A stretch of DNA of 64,000 nt, taken from NCBI GenBank assembly GCA_965247975.1, contig OZ252050.1:3844001-3908000 (forward strand). The letters run 5' to 3'. Of the stretch, positions 23,568-33,700 are shown piece after piece. How positions within the stretch are numbered: position 1 is the stretch's first letter; each line of letters starts with the position of its first letter. The translations under genes and the position numbers were made by a program. The notes beneath the pieces were generated by a model. It did no database searches and was not told where the DNA came from. It saw only the letters and a program-made list of their open reading frames with translations. This DNA is from Taishania sp965247975 (GTDB lineage Bacteria > Bacteroidota > Bacteroidia > Flavobacteriales_D > Crocinitomicaceae).

Positions 23568-26474
23568 ATGAAAATTATGCTGCATTTCTTTTTTGTCATT
23601 GTGACTTTCTGCTTGGTTCTAAAAACGGAAGCCCAACAACCTTTTTCAAAACACCTCACGGTTGCAAATGGCCTACCATCGAATGCTGTCTATGCTGTTC
23701 TAGAGGATCACCTCGGATATATTTGGTTTACTTGCGACGAAGGTTTGTACCGTTTTGATGGGGAAAATTACAAATCATACAAAGCACCGAATCAAAACAC
23801 CTTTTCGGGTAGTGCATTGACAGAAGATCCACTCGGTCATGTTTGGTACCAAAACTTTGATGGAGATTCATATTTTGTGGAAAACGAAAAATTAAAATTG
23901 TTTCCTAAGAAAAACAAAGTCAATTTTTTTCCCAATCGATTTATGAAGAATTATGTTTTTGATAAGTCGGAAAATGAATTAGATGTGTATGATATTCGTT
24001 CTTTGAAAATTGTAAAATCATTCCCGCTCGAAAGTTCCAAAACCTTTAGTTCCGTCATATTTCAAGGTGAATATTACTACATCGAAGCGCAAAATCTGTA
24101 TAAAATTACTGCAAATTTAAAGCGCATAAAAGTTTGCTCCTTACCCATTGCTTTGTTTGATTTTCCTTTGTTGATGGCAAACAACGATCACCTATTTTTT
24201 ACTAAAAAGAAGAGTGCCGAAAATGGTATTTGGGAAATTAAACATGGAAAGGCTCAAGAAATCGCTTCTTTCCAAATGGAGATGACGATTCAAGGCATTC
24301 AGTGCAATGATGTACATCTTTTTTTGCAAACGACGCAAGGAACACACCAGTATGCATTAAACGGTGGTTTTATTGCCACATATTTTTCAGACTACAATTT
24401 TTCGGATGTTCTCATCGACCGCAAAAAGAATTACTGGTTTACTTCACCAAATGACGGAATATTGCTTGTTCCTGAACTAAAAGTGGTTCAAATTGATTTA
24501 CCAAGTTTATCGCCTTATCGCATTCTTAACATCGACGATGAATTGATTGTTTCCACTAAAAATGAACAACTTTTGAGTTACAATCTTAAAAACAAATCAA
24601 TTAAAAATATCTATCAAGGAACTAACAACGTTGAAATATATTACTTACATCAAGACAAAATAAATGACCGCCTGTTTTGTGCTATGAGCGATGGTTTTAC
24701 CTATTTTTCTTCGAAAGCCCAACCGAACAGTTTCCAAAAGATCGTTATGGCCATTAAACAAATCGCGCCCATTGATGAGAAGTACAACGCCTTTGTCGCC
24801 AGTGGTACATTTGGATTTTTTGTGCATAAAAGTAATTTATCAAAAGTGTCGCGCTTTGATCGATGGATCTCTAAACTACCTCAGCGAGAACACAAAGATT
24901 TCTACTTTTATGAATGCATGAATAATGTGCGGGGAAAATCACTGGAAATGGATGCCAGTCACGAAAGCGTATATTTTACAACAAATATTGGCCTGTTTGT
25001 CTATTCAAAAGGTGTGCTTTCAGAAATTAAATCAAACAACAAATCGGTAATTCTCACACGCTTGTTTTTCTGGCGAAATAGTGTTTATGGATTTGGTGCA
25101 AATGGAAAAGTGATTAAAGTGAAAAATCAAACCATCGTTCCCGCGACAGATATTCACCCAGAATTACTGCAAACAAACATTAAACAAGTGGTTAGCCATG
25201 ACAATCACTTAATTGTAAGAACTCTTTCCAACATATTTGTCCTTCAACAAAAATCATCGACTAAGGAGCGTTTGTTCCAATTTGATTTAACGAATCTAGA
25301 ATGTAATGACGTAGCTATGGTAAATAACTCCGTTTGGATCGTTACAAGCAATGGGTTGATTGAATGGAATTTGAATCACGCGTTTAAAAGAGGGATTCGT
25401 GGAATTTTTCGCATCGACCAATTCACGGTCAATAATCATGAAGTTTTTACAAAACCCAATCTAATTTTTTCTCATGCCCAAAATAACATCGCCATCCATT
25501 TTTCATTGCTTGATTTTGGCACTAAAACAATCGATAACCTTTGGTATAGAATAAACAATCAAAAATGGAAAAAACTAGATCACACCATACGCGATTTGAA
25601 CTTCTCTTCACTTTCGCCAAACGATTATTCCATTCAATTTCGAGGAAAAGTGAACGGTAAAATGCAACCACTAGAATCTATTAACTTCACGATCCAGCCT
25701 CCTTTTTGGAACAAAACATGGTTTTTGATTGTGATTGCAATCGGTATTTTCGGATTGTCTGCACTTTATTTTTCACGCCAATTAAAGATTGTTAGTACCC
25801 GAAATCAACTCATCAATGAAAAAATTACGTTGGAGTCTGATTTGAACAAATCGCTACTTTCTTCCATTAAATCGCAAATGAACCCTCATTTTATTTTCAA
25901 TGCCTTAAATACCATTCAAGGATATATCTTTCTGAATGACAAAGAAAATGCATCCGGTTTTTTATCCAAATTCTCTCAACTTACTCGGGCAATTTTAGAA
26001 ATGTCTGAAAAAGATGAAGTGCTTTTATCCGAAGAATTAAGTACTTTAAAACTGTATTTAGAACTCGAAAAAATGCGCTTTCAGGATGGATTTGAATTTC
26101 AAATTTCAACACATCACTTGAATCCGGATTCTATTAAAATCCCTTCGATGCTGATTCAACCTTACGTTGAAAATGCCATTAAGCATGGCTTGCTCCACAG
26201 TGCCTCCAATAAGTTTCTCCATATTTCTATCTTAAAAGAAGCATCGGTGCTGATTGTAGAAATAGATGACAATGGAATTGGTCGTAAAAAATCAGAAGAA
26301 CTGCGAAATCAAAAAGAAAAATACCACAACAGCTTTTCGTCCAATGCAAACGAAAAACGGCTTCAAATTTTAAGCAAAGACAAACCCATTGTGGTGGAAT
26401 ATAACGACAAGATTGATGCGAATGGACAGTCGCTTGGTACAACCGTTCTCTTGAAAATACATTTAAACGTATGA
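23568..26474 (+). CDS. LytS-type sensor histidine kinase with two-component beta-propeller sensor
   Basis: The 968-residue protein has a signal peptide, then an N-terminal propeller region that begins with a textbook regulator-propeller repeat (GLPSNAVYAVLEDHLGYIWF, then GLYRFDG). A Y_Y_Y-like domain (FSSLSPNDYSIQFRGK) precedes one membrane segment near residues 717-736. The cytoplasmic kinase part is the His_kinase/LytS type, with the phospho-accepting His near 773 in QMNPHFIFNALNTIQGY and the ATPase N-box in IQPYVENAIKHG. It should sense a periplasmic ligand. It overlaps the response regulator gene by 4 nt (ATGA), so the pair is co-expressed. Confidence 0.93.
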   Translation: MKIMLHFFFVIVTFCLVLKTEAQQPFSKHLTVANGLPSNAVYAVLEDHLGYIWFTCDEGLYRFDGENYKSYKAPNQNTFSGSALTEDPLGHVWYQNFDGDSYFVENEKLKLFPKKNKVNFFPNRFMKNYVFDKSENELDVYDIRSLKIVKSFPLESSKTFSSVIFQGEYYYIEAQNLYKITANLKRIKVCSLPIALFDFPLLMANNDHLFFTKKKSAENGIWEIKHGKAQEIASFQMEMTIQGIQCNDVHLFLQTTQGTHQYALNGGFIATYFSDYNFSDVLIDRKKNYWFTSPNDGILLVPELKVVQIDLPSLSPYRILNIDDELIVSTKNEQLLSYNLKNKSIKNIYQGTNNVEIYYLHQDKINDRLFCAMSDGFTYFSSKAQPNSFQKIVMAIKQIAPIDEKYNAFVASGTFGFFVHKSNLSKVSRFDRWISKLPQREHKDFYFYECMNNVRGKSLEMDASHESVYFTTNIGLFVYSKGVLSEIKSNNKSVILTRLFFWRNSVYGFGANGKVIKVKNQTIVPATDIHPELLQTNIKQVVSHDNHLIVRTLSNIFVLQQKSSTKERLFQFDLTNLECNDVAMVNNSVWIVTSNGLIEWNLNHAFKRGIRGIFRIDQFTVNNHEVFTKPNLIFSHAQNNIAIHFSLLDFGTKTIDNLWYRINNQKWKKLDHTIRDLNFSSLSPNDYSIQFRGKVNGKMQPLESINFTIQPPFWNKTWFLIVIAIGIFGLSALYFSRQLKIVSTRNQLINEKITLESDLNKSLLSSIKSQMNPHFIFNALNTIQGYIFLNDKENASGFLSKFSQLTRAILEMSEKDEVLLSEELSTLKLYLELEKMRFQDGFEFQISTHHLNPDSIKIPSMLIQPYVENAIKHGLLHSASNKFLHISILKEASVLIVEIDDNGIGRKKSEELRNQKEKYHNSFSSNANEKRLQILSKDKPIVVEYNDKIDANGQSLGTTVLLKIHLNV

Positions 26475-27220
26475 AAAAAATAAAAGCACTTATTGTGGAT
26501 GATGAACCTATGGCTTGTCAATTAATGAAAGGGATTCTGGAAGAATTTTGCCCTCAAGTGGAAATTGTAGACCTTTGTCGCAACCTCCCTGAAGGCGTGA
26601 AATCGATTCACAAATATCAACCAGACATTGTCTTTCTTGATATCGAAATGCCTGGACATTCAGGCTTGGAATTGCTTGATTTTTTTAATGACAATGAAGT
26701 TAATTTCTCCATTATTTTCACCACAGCTTACAATCAATATGCAATTAAAGCATTCAAATTGTCAGCCTTTGATTATATCTTGAAACCAATTTCGCCAGAA
26801 AGTATTGTGGAAGTGATTGAGCGCTACGAAAATAACCAAATCAAACAATCCCATTTTTCTGTCCTCAAAGAAAATTTATTGGCACAAAATTCAGTGAAAA
26901 AATTAGCGATTCAAACAGTTAGTTCGATCCGATTTTTAGAATTAAACAAAATTTGTTTCCTAAAAGCAGATGGAGCTTATACACAAATTGTTACAAATGA
27001 CGAATCGACTATCCTGTCGTCAAGAAGCCTAAAATACTTTGAACAAACCCTAGCTGAATATCCAAATTTTATTCGCTGTCATAAATCTTTTATGGTAAAT
27101 ATGAATCATGTGAGCGAATACATCAAATCGGATGGTGGTAGTTTGTTGGTAAATCAAAAACACGAAGTTTCTGTTTCCAGCGACAAAACAGCCGATATTT
27201 TGAAACTGCTTTCTGCTTAA
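26471..27220 (+). CDS. LytTR-family response regulator
   Basis: This 249-residue protein has an N-terminal receiver domain with the acidic pair D10-D11 and phosphorylation site D57 (IVFLDIEMPG), Thr in IIFTTAYNQY and Lys in YILKPISPE. The C-terminal LytTR DNA-binding domain spans about residues 145-249 (FLELNKICFLKADGAYTQIV, FIRCHKSFMVNMNHVSEY). It is the partner of the preceding kinase, with which it overlaps by 4 nt. Targets are not evident from the window. It converges on hipA with a 35-nt gap. Confidence 0.95.
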   Translation: MKKIKALIVDDEPMACQLMKGILEEFCPQVEIVDLCRNLPEGVKSIHKYQPDIVFLDIEMPGHSGLELLDFFNDNEVNFSIIFTTAYNQYAIKAFKLSAFDYILKPISPESIVEVIERYENNQIKQSHFSVLKENLLAQNSVKKLAIQTVSSIRFLELNKICFLKADGAYTQIVTNDESTILSSRSLKYFEQTLAEYPNFIRCHKSFMVNMNHVSEYIKSDGGSLLVNQKHEVSVSSDKTADILKLLSA

Positions 27221-27255
27221 AACCTGAGATTCTGTGTTGATTTGTGCTTCATGGT

Positions 27256-28560
27256 TCAAAGTTGCAACAAAGTGCTTGCAATGGATTGAATTTTTTCATT
27301 GCTTACACCAACTGTTTCTGCATAATCTCGCCAACGAAAAACAACGTCATTGATTTGATCAACAATGCCTTCAGCGTTCTTAATATTCATCTCTTCAGCC
27401 AATGCCAAGAGGTCTTCTTTTAAAATATTGGTGCGTTTACCGCGAATGCTCAATGCGTGCTGACTCACCCAAATGCTGTCTGGACGATATGCGTGACACA
27501 CATCATACGCAGGAGTCAATTCCCACACGCCCGATTTTTGCATACGAAAAGCAAAGTTCTTGGTATGGTCGTCACAATTTCTGGCGATGACATTAAACAC
27601 CATACGACGAAATAACTGTTCGGCTTGCGGGTAACTCAAGCGCAATTGACGCATGGTTTGAAACAATTGTTCGTAGCTAAAGCTTGTGACCTCGTTAAAA
27701 TCATAATGTTGCATCGCACAAAATGTTTGGACATGGTATTTTTCATTGTTCATCCCTCGATCAAAGCGTTTCGTTAAAAAGTGCGCGCGACCATTTTCTT
27801 CCAGCAATTGCGATTCCATCATATCAATGCCACAATCTTTGGCCATGAGGTAATATGCCATTTCAACGCGACCATAACCGCGACTTTCGCCAAATTGTGC
27901 ATCGCTCACACCATCTAGTTTTATCATCCAATGCTCAAAACCTGGTGGAACATCCGTTTGACCCGATTTCACTTGTCCTGTTTTTGCGTTGTAAGCAATG
28001 ATTGCTTTTGGTCTCGCGCCACCTGCCGAAGTGCCAATTTTCAGAATATCTGACATGGCTTTTTGTTCGTTTTGCGTAAGATTCGTTTCAAAACCGTCCC
28101 GACTAGAGAGCATTTTTGACGCCACATCCACCAAACTAGCAAGTTCCACATCGAAAGACTCCGATTTTTTCTTGAATTGCATGGGCTCAAACTCCAGCGC
28201 ACCCATCCCGCGCGAGCCGATGAAACAAAGCAGTTCGACTGGATTTAAACTATTTTCTGGACGACCATTTTTAGCCAACCAAAGGTTAATCAATTGATTT
28301 CCGTAATTATCTGGCAACACATCTGCCAATAAACCGGGCATTCCTTTAAATGTATTGAATTCACTATTCCGTTGCGGACGCAATTCTGGAAACGCATAAA
28401 TTTTGGCTCCATTTTTCAAGGGCATTTTAATCGGAGAAACCTCCAGTCCCGAGCGCAAAAATTGTGCATCGTACTGAAAACTAGCCAAGCCAGCATCATC
28501 ATTCCAACGAACAGCGCCCACACGTTGTCCCCACAATTTTATTTCGGCCGCATCTACCAT
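27256..28560 (-). CDS. hipA: HipA-family serine/threonine kinase toxin
   Basis: This 434-residue protein is a complete HipA. The N-terminal subdomain contains QRNSEFNTFKGMPGLLADVL, then the Gly-rich loop region KIGTSAGGARPKAIIAYN, which begins with the phosphorylatable-Ser-type loop. The catalytic loop NCDDHTKNF is at about residues 328-336 and the metal-binding Asp is D353 in LTPAYDV. HipA toxins phosphorylate targets such as glutamyl-tRNA synthetase and stop growth; the target here is not known. It overlaps the end of hipB by 7 nt. A damaged copy of its C-terminus lies at 20815-20995. Confidence 0.93.
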   Translation of the reverse strand: MVDAAEIKLWGQRVGAVRWNDDAGLASFQYDAQFLRSGLEVSPIKMPLKNGAKIYAFPELRPQRNSEFNTFKGMPGLLADVLPDNYGNQLINLWLAKNGRPENSLNPVELLCFIGSRGMGALEFEPMQFKKKSESFDVELASLVDVASKMLSSRDGFETNLTQNEQKAMSDILKIGTSAGGARPKAIIAYNAKTGQVKSGQTDVPPGFEHWMIKLDGVSDAQFGESRGYGRVEMAYYLMAKDCGIDMMESQLLEENGRAHFLTKRFDRGMNNEKYHVQTFCAMQHYDFNEVTSFSYEQLFQTMRQLRLSYPQAEQLFRRMVFNVIARNCDDHTKNFAFRMQKSGVWELTPAYDVCHAYRPDSIWVSQHALSIRGKRTNILKEDLLALAEEMNIKNAEGIVDQINDVVFRWRDYAETVGVSNEKIQSIASTLLQL

Positions 28561-28913
28561 CCTAACTCTTGATCAGGCTCTCGCAATTCCATATCGCTTG
28601 AATTGCGGGCACGTTGACGTTGTTTTTTTTGCATTTCGGCATACGCAATTGGGCTGATTTGTTGGTCAACATAAAATGTATCCATGATGTAAAGCAAATC
28701 AAGGGTTCGCAATACTTGAATCAAGCTGATGAGTGTCACTTTTTCGCCACGCTCGAGCAAACTCAAGGTTGAACGACTAATTCCGGCCGTTTGCGAAACT
28801 TCGCCTTGGGTTCTGTTTTGATTCAAGCGATGGTGTTGGATAAATTGCCCAATCTGCTTCAACAAGGATGAATCACTGTATGAACTCCAATCTATGTATG
28901 ATTTACCATTCAT
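28554..28913 (-). CDS. hipB: HipB-family antitoxin (XRE helix-turn-helix)
   Basis: This 119-residue protein has an XRE-type helix-turn-helix at about residues 17-73 (RTQGEVSQTAGISRSTLSLL, ERGEKVTLISLIQVLRTLDL). The C-terminal 35 residues are charged and Gln/Arg rich, as expected for the flexible HipA-binding tail. HipB neutralises HipA and represses the hipBA promoter. It is the first gene of the pair; the promoter is at 28952-28981 and the AT-rich segment around it probably holds the operators. Confidence 0.9.
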   Translation of the reverse strand: MNGKSYIDWSSYSDSSLLKQIGQFIQHHRLNQNRTQGEVSQTAGISRSTLSLLERGEKVTLISLIQVLRTLDLLYIMDTFYVDQQISPIAYAEMQKKQRQRARNSSDMELREPDQELGW

Positions 28914-28951
28914 AAACCTGTAAATTTGTGTTTAATGCATTATTTATACAA

Positions 28952-28981
28952 CAAATATACGCATTTATTTTGGATATTCAA
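28952..28981 (-). promoter_or_regulatory. Promoter of hipBA
   Basis: The minus strand reads TTG (28979-28981), 19 nt, then TATATTTG (28952-28959). The start site should lie near 28945, giving a leader of about 32 nt. HipB is expected to bind here. Confidence 0.7.
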
Positions 28982-29053
28982 CACTTGAATCAAATTTCAT
29001 TCAATAAGTATAATATTTAGCATTTATGAATGATATATCATACCAAATATAAA

Positions 29054-29170
29054 GACCGTTGCAAAATTGTCAAATCGAGGCTTTCGAAAATTTTACGAAT
29101 GAGTTAACCAATTGTTAATGATTGAGTTAAATTTTCGTATTAACGATGAGTTGGCAGTTTTGTAACGGTC
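29054..29170. repeat. 117-bp palindromic repeat, left copy (family 2)
   Basis: The ends are inverted repeats (GACCGTTGCAAAA / TTTTGTAACGGTC, one mismatch) and the pairing continues with interruptions through most of the element. It has no coding potential. It is a direct repeat of 30629-30745, with about 11 differences in 117 positions and no length change. The rest of the stretch 28982-29305 holds nothing I can name. Confidence 0.88.
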
Positions 29171-29305
29171 TTATATAGACTAAATTGGGGTAAAATCAAC
29201 AACAAGCAATATACTAGGTGCGTAGTGCGCGACCAAAGCATCAAACGCTTGCGACAAAAAACAACTTTCTATTTTTTCCTTCAGAGCCACCTCAAACTGT
29301 ATTTT

Positions 29306-29374
29306 ACTAATATAAACTTTTGTATATTACTAAAATATGCTTTTATATTTTATTAAAATAAACTATCTTTGTGT
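29306..29374 (+). repeat. Three degenerate 23-bp tandem units in front of the ATPase gene
   Basis: Units begin at 29306, 29329 and 29352, each starting A(C/T)TAA followed by an A/T tract, and read ACTAATATAAACTTTT, ACTAAAATATGCTTTT and ATTAAAATAAACTATC. The third runs into the -7 box TATCTTTG. Even spacing just upstream of the start site suggests an operator array, though the sequence is very AT-rich. Confidence 0.45.
29364..29371 (+). promoter_or_regulatory. -7 box of the DUF4143 ATPase gene
   Basis: TATCTTTG matches TAnnTTTG. It covers the possible TTG start at 29369, so translation should begin at the ATG at 29387, 15 nt downstream. Confidence 0.65.
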
Positions 29375-29386
29375 CACATAGAAGCT

Positions 29387-30613
29387 ATGATCCTAAAAAC
29401 TGAAATAGAAAACAGTGTACAAGAACAACGAGAACGTGTGAAGTCAATCGCGCAAGGTGTTGAGCGCAAACTATTGTCAAAAATCAAATTAAGTGCAGCA
29501 TTCGTTACAATAATCACTGGAATACGCAGGTGCGGGAAAAGCACACTGATGCATCAATTGATGGGTAAAGTAAACGAAGAATTTGCTTATTTTAATTTCG
29601 AAGACCCGAGAATTTTTGGTTTTGATGTTACAGATTTTCCAAAACTCGAAGAGGTGCTCGGCGAAAAAAACTACTATTTCTTTGACGAAATACAAAACAT
29701 CGAGCATTGGGAGCTATTTGTTCGAAAGCTACACGATCAAGGAAAAATAGTTTGCATCACCGGATCAAATGCATCGCTACTCAGCAAAGAACTCGGCAGT
29801 CGATTGACAGGAAGACACATTCAACACGAATTATTCCCTTTCGATTTTGATGAATTTTGCAAGCTGGAATCTTTAGCAAATACGAACCAAAATTTTGATC
29901 TATACATCCAAAATGGCGGATTCCCATCCTTTTTACAAAACAAACAACTGTCTTATTTGCAACAATTATTTCGAGACATCATCACGCGCGACATAATCGT
30001 TCGTTATGGTATTCGGAATGCAAAAACGGTTGAATCGATTGCGTTATTTCTTACTTCGAATATTGCGAAAGAATATTCGTTGAACAAACTAAAAAACACA
30101 TTTGATGTTGGCTCTGCGAATTCTGTTTCTGATTATGTTTCTTGGTTCGAAAACAGTTACCTGCTATTTTCCTTGCCTCGCTTTAGCTGGTCGTTAAAAT
30201 CTGTGGCGGTCAACCCAAAAAAAATATACACCATTGATCCAGGCTTCGCTCAAGCCAATTCACTCAGCTTCTCAGAAGATAAAGGACGATTATTAGAAAA
30301 TTTAGTCTACCTTGAATTGCTCAGATCACACAAAGAACTCTATTATTTTCGTGAAAAAGGCGAGTGCGATTTTGTTGTCAAACATCAAGAAAAAATTATT
30401 CAACTCGTGCAAGTGTGCTACGAGCTAAACTCCGACAATTTACAACGCGAAATAAATGGACTAAAAGAAGCAATGGACTTTTTTGACTTCAAAAGCGCAA
30501 TCATTGTCACTCGAAATCAAGACGACAAATTCTCAGTTGAAGGAAAAACAATAAAAGCAATTTCATTTGCGAGTTGGATGGAGGAGCGGAATGAAACAAA
30601 AATCAACGAATAA
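29387..30613 (+). CDS. AAA_14/DUF4143 ATP-binding protein
   Basis: The start at 29387 gives 408 residues. The N-terminal AAA part has an intact Walker A (ITGIRRCGKSTLMHQ, about residues 43-57) and Walker B (FFDEIQN, about 98-104), and the Arg of ITGSNASLLSKELGSRLTGR. The C-terminal DUF4143 part has the nuclease-like pattern ENLVYLELLR and YYFREKGECDFVV; the usual Lys after it appears replaced (LVQVCYEL). Family members are widespread single genes of unknown function. It sits alone between two direct 117-bp repeats with its own promoter and could be an accessory cassette. Confidence 0.9.
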   Translation: MILKTEIENSVQEQRERVKSIAQGVERKLLSKIKLSAAFVTIITGIRRCGKSTLMHQLMGKVNEEFAYFNFEDPRIFGFDVTDFPKLEEVLGEKNYYFFDEIQNIEHWELFVRKLHDQGKIVCITGSNASLLSKELGSRLTGRHIQHELFPFDFDEFCKLESLANTNQNFDLYIQNGGFPSFLQNKQLSYLQQLFRDIITRDIIVRYGIRNAKTVESIALFLTSNIAKEYSLNKLKNTFDVGSANSVSDYVSWFENSYLLFSLPRFSWSLKSVAVNPKKIYTIDPGFAQANSLSFSEDKGRLLENLVYLELLRSHKELYYFREKGECDFVVKHQEKIIQLVQVCYELNSDNLQREINGLKEAMDFFDFKSAIIVTRNQDDKFSVEGKTIKAISFASWMEERNETKINE

Positions 30614-30628
30614 ATCTAATTATTAAAA

Positions 30629-30745
30629 GACTGTTGAAAAATTGTCAAATCGAGGCTTACGAAAATTTGGCGAATGAGTTAACCTTTTGTTAATGATTGA
30701 GTTAAATTTTCGGATTAACGATGAGTTGGCGGTTTTGCAACAGTC
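30629..30745. repeat. 117-bp palindromic repeat, right copy (family 2)
   Basis: The ends are GACTGTTG and CAACAGTC. It begins 16 bp after the ATPase stop and ends 3 bp before the leuS stop codon. Relative to the left copy, C4 has become T and its pairing partner at the other end G has become A, so pairing is kept. It may also act as the 3' hairpin of the two convergent transcripts. Confidence 0.88.
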
Positions 30746-30748
30746 TTG

Positions 30749-33700
30749 TCAAACCACCACATTCACAATCCTACCCGGCACCACAATCACTTTTTTCGGT
30801 GTTTTTCCATCCAAATACGTTGCGGTTTGCTCGTATGCCATCACTGCAGATTCAATTTGTTCTGACGAAAAATCGGATGGCAAATCAATGTTGAAACGCA
30901 CTTTTCCGTTGAAAGAAACAGGATACGTTTTGTTCGCTTCCACCATATACGCTTCGTTGTAGGTTGGAAATTTCGCAAAGCTAATTGTACCTGGAGCATT
31001 GCCTAATTTTACCCACAATTCTTCTGAAATGTGCGGTGCATACGGACTCAACAAAATCACCAACTCTTGCAAAATAGCGCGGTAATTGCATTTTTGATCT
31101 GTTAATTCGTTGACACAAATCATGAAATTGGAAACACCTGTGTTGAAGGAATATCGCTCCAAATCGTCTGTAATTTTTTTAATGGTTTTGTGCAAGGTCT
31201 TCAAAGCTTCAGCTGGTGGATTTTCATCCGACAATGAAACATTTCCATTGGCATCGTGAAACAAGCGCCACAACTTACGCAAGAAATTATGAACACCATT
31301 GATTCCTTTCGTATCCCACGGTTTGCTTTGCTCCAAAGGACCCAAAAACATTTCGTACATGCGCAAAGTATCTGCTCCAAATTTTTCTACTAACTCGTCT
31401 GGAGTTTGGACGTTGTATTTTGATTTGGACATTTTTTCGACTTCGTGACCGCAGATAAAGTCTCCATTCATTTCATGAATAAAAAAACAATCTTTTAAAT
31501 TTTCAAAAAGCGAATCCTCAAAAGCACTTTGTACATTCAATTTATCATTGTCGACATGTTTTATGTCAATTCTTGTTTCAAACCCTTTATGAATTTCTCC
31601 GTTTTTATCGAAAATATCTGAATTCAAATCAACACTTGCATGAGAATCTGGCCAAAGTTCTTTAATCCTCAAGTTTATTTTTTGACTATGCTCATCCAAC
31701 TTCGCTTTTAGATAAAGATACTCTTCAGAATGTTGATTTTTTGCATTCTCCAACAAATTTTTGGAAACATAAATCGGTTTTTTAAATTCTTGAGGTATTT
31801 CTATTTCTCTTATAACTGGCTCCGATTGGTGTAAAGTAATAGGTACAAATCCTTCCATTAAACTACTCCTCCCCAATATCATCCCCTGATTGATCATCTT
31901 TTGAAACGGTTCTTCAAACGCAATGAATCCCATGTCGTGCAAGAATTTTGTCCAGAAACGGGCGTACAACAAATGGCCTGTGGCGTGCTCCGAACCTCCG
32001 ATGTACAAATCCACATTTTTCCAATAATCCACCTTTTCTTTGGCAACGAATTCGTTCTCGTTTTTCGGATCCATGTAACGCAAGAAATACCACGAACTTC
32101 CTGCCCATCCTGGCATGGTATTGTATTCCATACGGTCGCCCTGAAAATAATTCCAAGCACTTTTATCAGCCCGAGCCAAGGGTGGTTCACCATCTTCAGT
32201 CGGCAAGTATTTATCGATCTCTGGCAAAACAACAGGCAAATGCGCATCGTCCACCAATTTTGGAATGTCGTTTTCATAATAAACTGGAAACGGTTCTCCC
32301 CAATAGCGTTGACGGGAAAAAATCGCATCGCGCAAGCGGTAGTTTACCTTTCCTTTTCCAATGCCTTTTTCCTCGATTTTTTGAATTGCCAACTTCATGG
32401 CATCCTTAACTTCAAGGCCTGACAAGAAATCAGAATGCGCAATTTTACCAGCTTTCTCTGTATACGCTCCTTCGGAAATGTCTACATTCTCAAAAATGTT
32501 GATGATCTCAATGCCAAAATGTTTCGCAAAATCCCAATCGCGCTGATCACCACACGGAACAGCCATCACCGCACCCGTTCCATAAGAAGCCAAGACGTAA
32601 TCGCCGATCCAAATTTGAACTTTTTTACCCGTAAACGGATGAATCGCAAAAGCTCCTGTGTTCTGACCTGAAATGTTTTTTACATCCGATTGTCTGTCGC
32701 GCTCCGACTTCAAAGACGCTTCTTTTTTATAGTTCGCCACCGCTTCGGCAAATTCTGGTGTCGTTATTTCATCTACCAGGGGATGTTCGGGCGCCAACAC
32801 CATAAACGAAACACCAAAAATGGTATCGGGTCTTGTTGTAAAAACCTCGATTTGAACATTAGCATCTAAGTTTTGAGAATCATCTCCCTCAATCCCCCTT
32901 CCAAGGGGGAAGAACAATGAACACCCCACCGACTTTCCTATCCAATTGCGTTGTTGTTCTTTGATGGAATCTGTCCAATCCAACGATTCAAGACCTGTCA
33001 ACAAGCGCTCGGCGTAGGCTTTGATTCGCATCGACCATTGACGCATTAATTTTTGTTCCACAGGATGACCACCCCGCTCCGAAACACCATTGACCACCTC
33101 ATCGTTTGCTAATACTGTTCCCAAAGCTGGACACCAATTCACCCAAGAATCAGCCAAATAAGCCAAACGGTACTCTTGTAAAATGGCTTCTTTTTCTTTT
33201 TCAGAAAATGAGTTCCATTCCGATGCGCTAAAAATAGTTGTGTACTCCGTGCATGCGTTCACATTCGCGTTTCCTTCTTTTTCAAAAATGGAAATCAAGG
33301 AATCGATCGACTCGGCTTTGTTGCTTGTATTATTATAGTATGCATTGAAAATTTGTTTAAAAATCCATTGCGTCCATTTGTAGTATTCTGGTGATGACGT
33401 TCTCACCTCTCGGTCCCAATCAAAGGAAAATCCCATGATGTCCAGCTGATTGCGATACCCCGAAATTTGATTACCGCTTTTATCAACGCCACCATCGATG
33501 TTTGTTTTTGTGGTGATTGCAGGATGTTGACCCGTTTGAATCGCATATTGTTCTGCGGGCAAACCAAATGAATCATAACCCATTGGGTGCAAAACATTGT
33601 AACCTTGCAAACGTTTGTAGCGCGCGTAGATGTCCGAAGCAATGTAGCCCAGCGGGTGACCAACGTGCAACCCAGCTCCAGATGGATACGGAAACATGTC

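Noticed and set aside
31894..32422. Long frames of 144-173 codons overlapping leuS
   Set aside because: They lie within the strongly supported leuS frame and show no domain or composition typical of proteins.
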